DNA of 6,593 nucleotides from Oscillospiraceae bacterium. GTDB lineage: Bacteria > Bacillota_A > Clostridia > Oscillospirales > Oscillospiraceae. Shown in pieces: positions 4,775 through 6,593 of this stretch. The DNA lies in NCBI GenBank assembly GCA_017540945.1, contig JAFYAB010000128.1, forward strand, positions 1-6,593. Direction: 5' to 3'. The number at the start of each line of letters is the position of its first letter. The stretch's first letter is position 1. The notes below the pieces were generated by a model. The model was not told where the DNA came from. It worked only from the letters and a program-made list of their open reading frames with translations, and did no database searches. A program made the position numbers and the translations under genes.

Positions 4775-6121
4775 TTATTTCCACCTCACGCAGAGCATGG
4801 TCATGTCGTCGAACTGCTCATTGTCCTTCACAAAGGCGTCAACGGAATGCTTGACCTGCTCCAGCATGGTCTGGACGTCGGCCCCGGGGCTTTGGGTCAG
4901 GCAGTCCAGCAGCCGCCCGTCGCCGTAGAGCTCGTTTTCCCGCGAGGTCGCCTCGGTCACCCCGTCGGTATACAGGAACAGTCCGTCCCCGGCCTGCAGC
5001 TGCAGCTCCTTCTCCTGATACGGAGTATTTTCCAGCCCGGCCAGCACAAAACCGCCGCGGCTTTTCACATATTCCGCTTTCCCTTCCCGCAGGAGCACCG
5101 GCGGATTGTGTCCGGCGTTGACGTAGCTCAGTATTCCGCTCCGCAGATCCAGAACCCCGGCCCAGACCGTCACGAACATATCCGCTTCGTTCTTTTCACA
5201 GAGCAGATTGTTGCCCGTAAAGAGGGCGTCGGAAAGCTTCGGAATATCCCGGATGCAGTTTTGCAGAATGATCTTCGCCGAGGCCATGAACAGGGCCGCG
5301 GGAACGCCCTTGCCGGAGACGTCGCCGATCAGCAGGGCCAGCTTGTCCGGGCCCACAAAGAACACGTCGTAGAAGTCGCCGCCCACCTCTTTGGCCGCCT
5401 GCATGGAGCCGCTCACCGCGATCTCCAGGCGGCCCGGGTATTTCTCGTTCAGAGTGGGCAGCAGGGAGTGCTGGATCACGCTGGCTACCTCCAGCTCCGA
5501 GCGCATGCGCTCCCGATCCAGGGCCATGGCCTGCTGTCTTTCGATGTAGTGGATCATGCTCATCATGGAGGCGATGCCCACCGCGTTGACCGAAATAAAG
5601 GGCAGGGCGATCTGCCGGACGATGTCCCAGCCCGTGGAAAAGGGCTTCACCATCAGCAGCACGACGCCCAGGTGCAGGATCTCCATGGCCACGCCGATCA
5701 GCAGCGTCCAGCAGTATTTTTTCAGAACGGCGGGAAGCTTGACCGAAAGTATGCCGCAGATCAGACCGATCGAGCAGGTCGCCACCACGCAGGCCTCCGC
5801 GGTGATGCCGCCCATGGTAAGCCGATGGCCCCCCGCGATGGCGCCGGCGATCAGGCCGCTGAAGGGGCCCCCCATGAGGCCCGCCAGCATGGGCCCGATG
5901 TCCCGCACAGAAATCACGGCGCCGTTCAGCTCCATGCCCGCGATGTTGCCATAGATCCCAAACAGACCGCCGAACAGGCCGATGGCTGCGATGACCTTCC
6001 AGGTTTTCTGTTTGCCGATGTGTTTTTTCAACAGCTGCGAGCTTCCGGCGTAGGCCGCCGCCAGCAGCATCACCGCCAGCGTGCCGATCAGCCTGGAAAA
6101 AAAGGCATATGTGGTTTCCAT
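4775..6121 (-). CDS. Membrane-anchored PP2C/SpoIIE-family serine phosphatase with LytS-type 5TM sensor
   Basis: This 448-residue protein has two parts. Residues 5-190 hold about six hydrophobic segments with VRDIGPMLAGLMGGPFSGL (72-90) and GGHRLTMGG (97-105), typical of the 5TM-5TMR_LYT sensor domain of LytS-like proteins. After a short helical linker (about 192-222, ending VIQHSLLP), the cytoplasmic PP2C domain carries metal-binding acidic motifs: EVGGDFYD (245-252), GDVSGKGVPAAL (266-277), YTDGVTEA (384-391) and FDDMTML (437-443). All appear intact, so it should dephosphorylate a phospho-Ser/Thr protein, classically an anti-sigma-factor antagonist. No such partner is in the window. The frame can extend to a TTG at 6145 without a ribosome binding site. 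I prefer the ATG at 6121, with AGGGG 8 bases upstream. It is the first gene of the operon with the DRTGG-like gene. Confidence 0.88.
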   Translation of the reverse strand: METTYAFFSRLIGTLAVMLLAAAYAGSSQLLKKHIGKQKTWKVIAAIGLFGGLFGIYGNIAGMELNGAVISVRDIGPMLAGLMGGPFSGLIAGAIAGGHRLTMGGITAEACVVATCSIGLICGILSVKLPAVLKKYCWTLLIGVAMEILHLGVVLLMVKPFSTGWDIVRQIALPFISVNAVGIASMMSMIHYIERQQAMALDRERMRSELEVASVIQHSLLPTLNEKYPGRLEIAVSGSMQAAKEVGGDFYDVFFVGPDKLALLIGDVSGKGVPAALFMASAKIILQNCIRDIPKLSDALFTGNNLLCEKNEADMFVTVWAGVLDLRSGILSYVNAGHNPPVLLREGKAEYVKSRGGFVLAGLENTPYQEKELQLQAGDGLFLYTDGVTEATSRENELYGDGRLLDCLTQSPGADVQTMLEQVKHSVDAFVKDNEQFDDMTMLCVRWK

Positions 6122-6182
6122 CCCTACCGCCCCTATGTTTCTCAAACAGACCGTGCTGCATGAGATTGTTCATTCTGCTTAT

Positions 6183-6210
6183 ATTATACAGGATTTTTGA
6201 AAAAAAGCAA
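6183..6210 (-). promoter_or_regulatory. Sigma-A-like promoter for the phosphatase operon
   Basis: On the minus strand TTGCTT (6205-6210) and a perfect TATAAT (6183-6188) are separated by 16 bases. Transcription would start near 6176, giving a leader of about 55 bases before the ATG at 6121. A, T-rich DNA surrounds the boxes. Confidence 0.75.
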
Positions 6211-6307
6211 CCGGAAAGCTCCGCCGGAAACAACAAAAGCCTCCCGTTTCCGCTTTTTTCGCGCTCTCACTGCGGGAAGCCTGATGCGCCTTCACATGCG
6301 GGATTCA

Positions 6308-6538
6308 TTATTCGGTATCTTCTCCTGTCGGCTTTCCGTTTTCATCCTTATCTGCAGCGGTATCAAGCCTTGCGCCGAACTCGCTGACCGCGGCTGTTCT
6401 CCTCGCCACTGCGCCATCTATCATATCGGTGATTCCGGCAGTCATGTAGAGCGCCAAAAACGCCGGGGAAAATACGGGGCAAAACAGCAAAACTGCGCTG
6501 ATCACAATTCTGATTCCCGTTATGATATTTGCCATCAT
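6308..6538 (-). pseudogene. Truncated CDP-alcohol phosphatidyltransferase fragment
   Basis: This frame encodes 76 residues from the ATG pair at 6533-6538, against roughly 180-200 for the family. MANIITGIRIV and the hydrophobic stretch 11-34 match the usual N terminus. The complete catalytic signature D-x2-D-G-x2-A-R-x8-G-x3-D-x3-D is present (D38, D41, G42, A45, R46, G55, D59, D63). Immediately after D63 the sequence switches to a hydrophilic tail, KDENGKPTGEDTE, and stops, so the later membrane helices are missing. The switch looks like a deletion joining this gene to the end of another frame. An active product is unlikely. The frame stays open upstream to an ATG at 6574 and to the window edge, but only a weak AAAGAG site precedes the chosen start. 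By eye this DNA is lower in GC than the rest. A natural small protein cannot be excluded. Confidence 0.7.
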
Positions 6539-6593
6539 TTTTTCTCTTTCAAAGCGGCTTCTCCATCTGCTCATAGGCGGTTTTTTATTCCGC

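Noticed and set aside
3746..6163. 805-codon + strand frame
   Set aside because: It overlaps the deaminase end and lies antisense to the DRTGG-like and phosphatase genes, which have family motifs and ribosome binding sites. The translation is histidine- and glutamine-rich shadow sequence.
6225..6259. Possible + strand terminator (CGGAAAC/GTTTCCG, then TTTTTT)
   Set aside because: The 7-bp stem has a 14-base loop and there is no + strand gene upstream for it to terminate. It may be a chance pairing in A,T-rich DNA.

Overview
The window looks like a chromosomal stretch of a high-GC gut-type Clostridia, probably Oscillospirales. This is inferred from GC-rich Firmicutes-style genes with strong GGAGG ribosome binding sites, sigma-A type promoters, and intergenic regions full of short GC-rich hairpin repeats. 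No taxonomic marker gene is present. None of the protein families is new. The least explained material is the non-coding DNA.

Layout, left to right. Positions 1-337 have no convincing gene. They hold a small hairpin repeat, a strong + strand terminator (140-189) for a gene that must lie left of the window, and a structured palindromic element (220-298). Positions 338-2229 are a two-gene minus-strand operon: a class I SAM methyltransferase (1474-2229), then an SLC13/ArsB/NhaD-type permease (338-1477), joined by a 4-base ATGA overlap. Positions 2230-2609 form a divergent promoter region with a sigma-A-like promoter at each end and two kinds of palindromic repeat between them. Positions 2610-3968 (+) encode an 8-oxoguanine deaminase-like amidohydrolase with intact metal-binding residues.

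Positions 3969-4378 are a convergent intergenic region. It contains a hairpin repeat, a strong bidirectional terminator (4092-4152), a tandem array of six 31-bp hairpin units (4153-4338) and another hairpin touching the next gene's stop codon. Positions 4379-6121 are a minus-strand pair. A membrane-anchored PP2C/SpoIIE-family phosphatase with an LytS-type 5TM sensor is transcribed first, and a small DRTGG-like protein follows 45 bases later. Together they look like a signalling cassette. The right end (6308-6538, minus) is a truncated CDP-alcohol phosphatidyltransferase, in DNA that by eye is lower in GC than the rest. It keeps the full catalytic motif and then ends in a short hydrophilic tail, which suggests a deletion or fusion remnant.

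Five dispersed hairpins (near 24, 2342, 2381, 4045 and 4352) have different stems but share a CCTACGG-like flank on one side. The 31-bp array units have the same design, so one mobile or expanding hairpin family may explain most of the non-coding DNA here.
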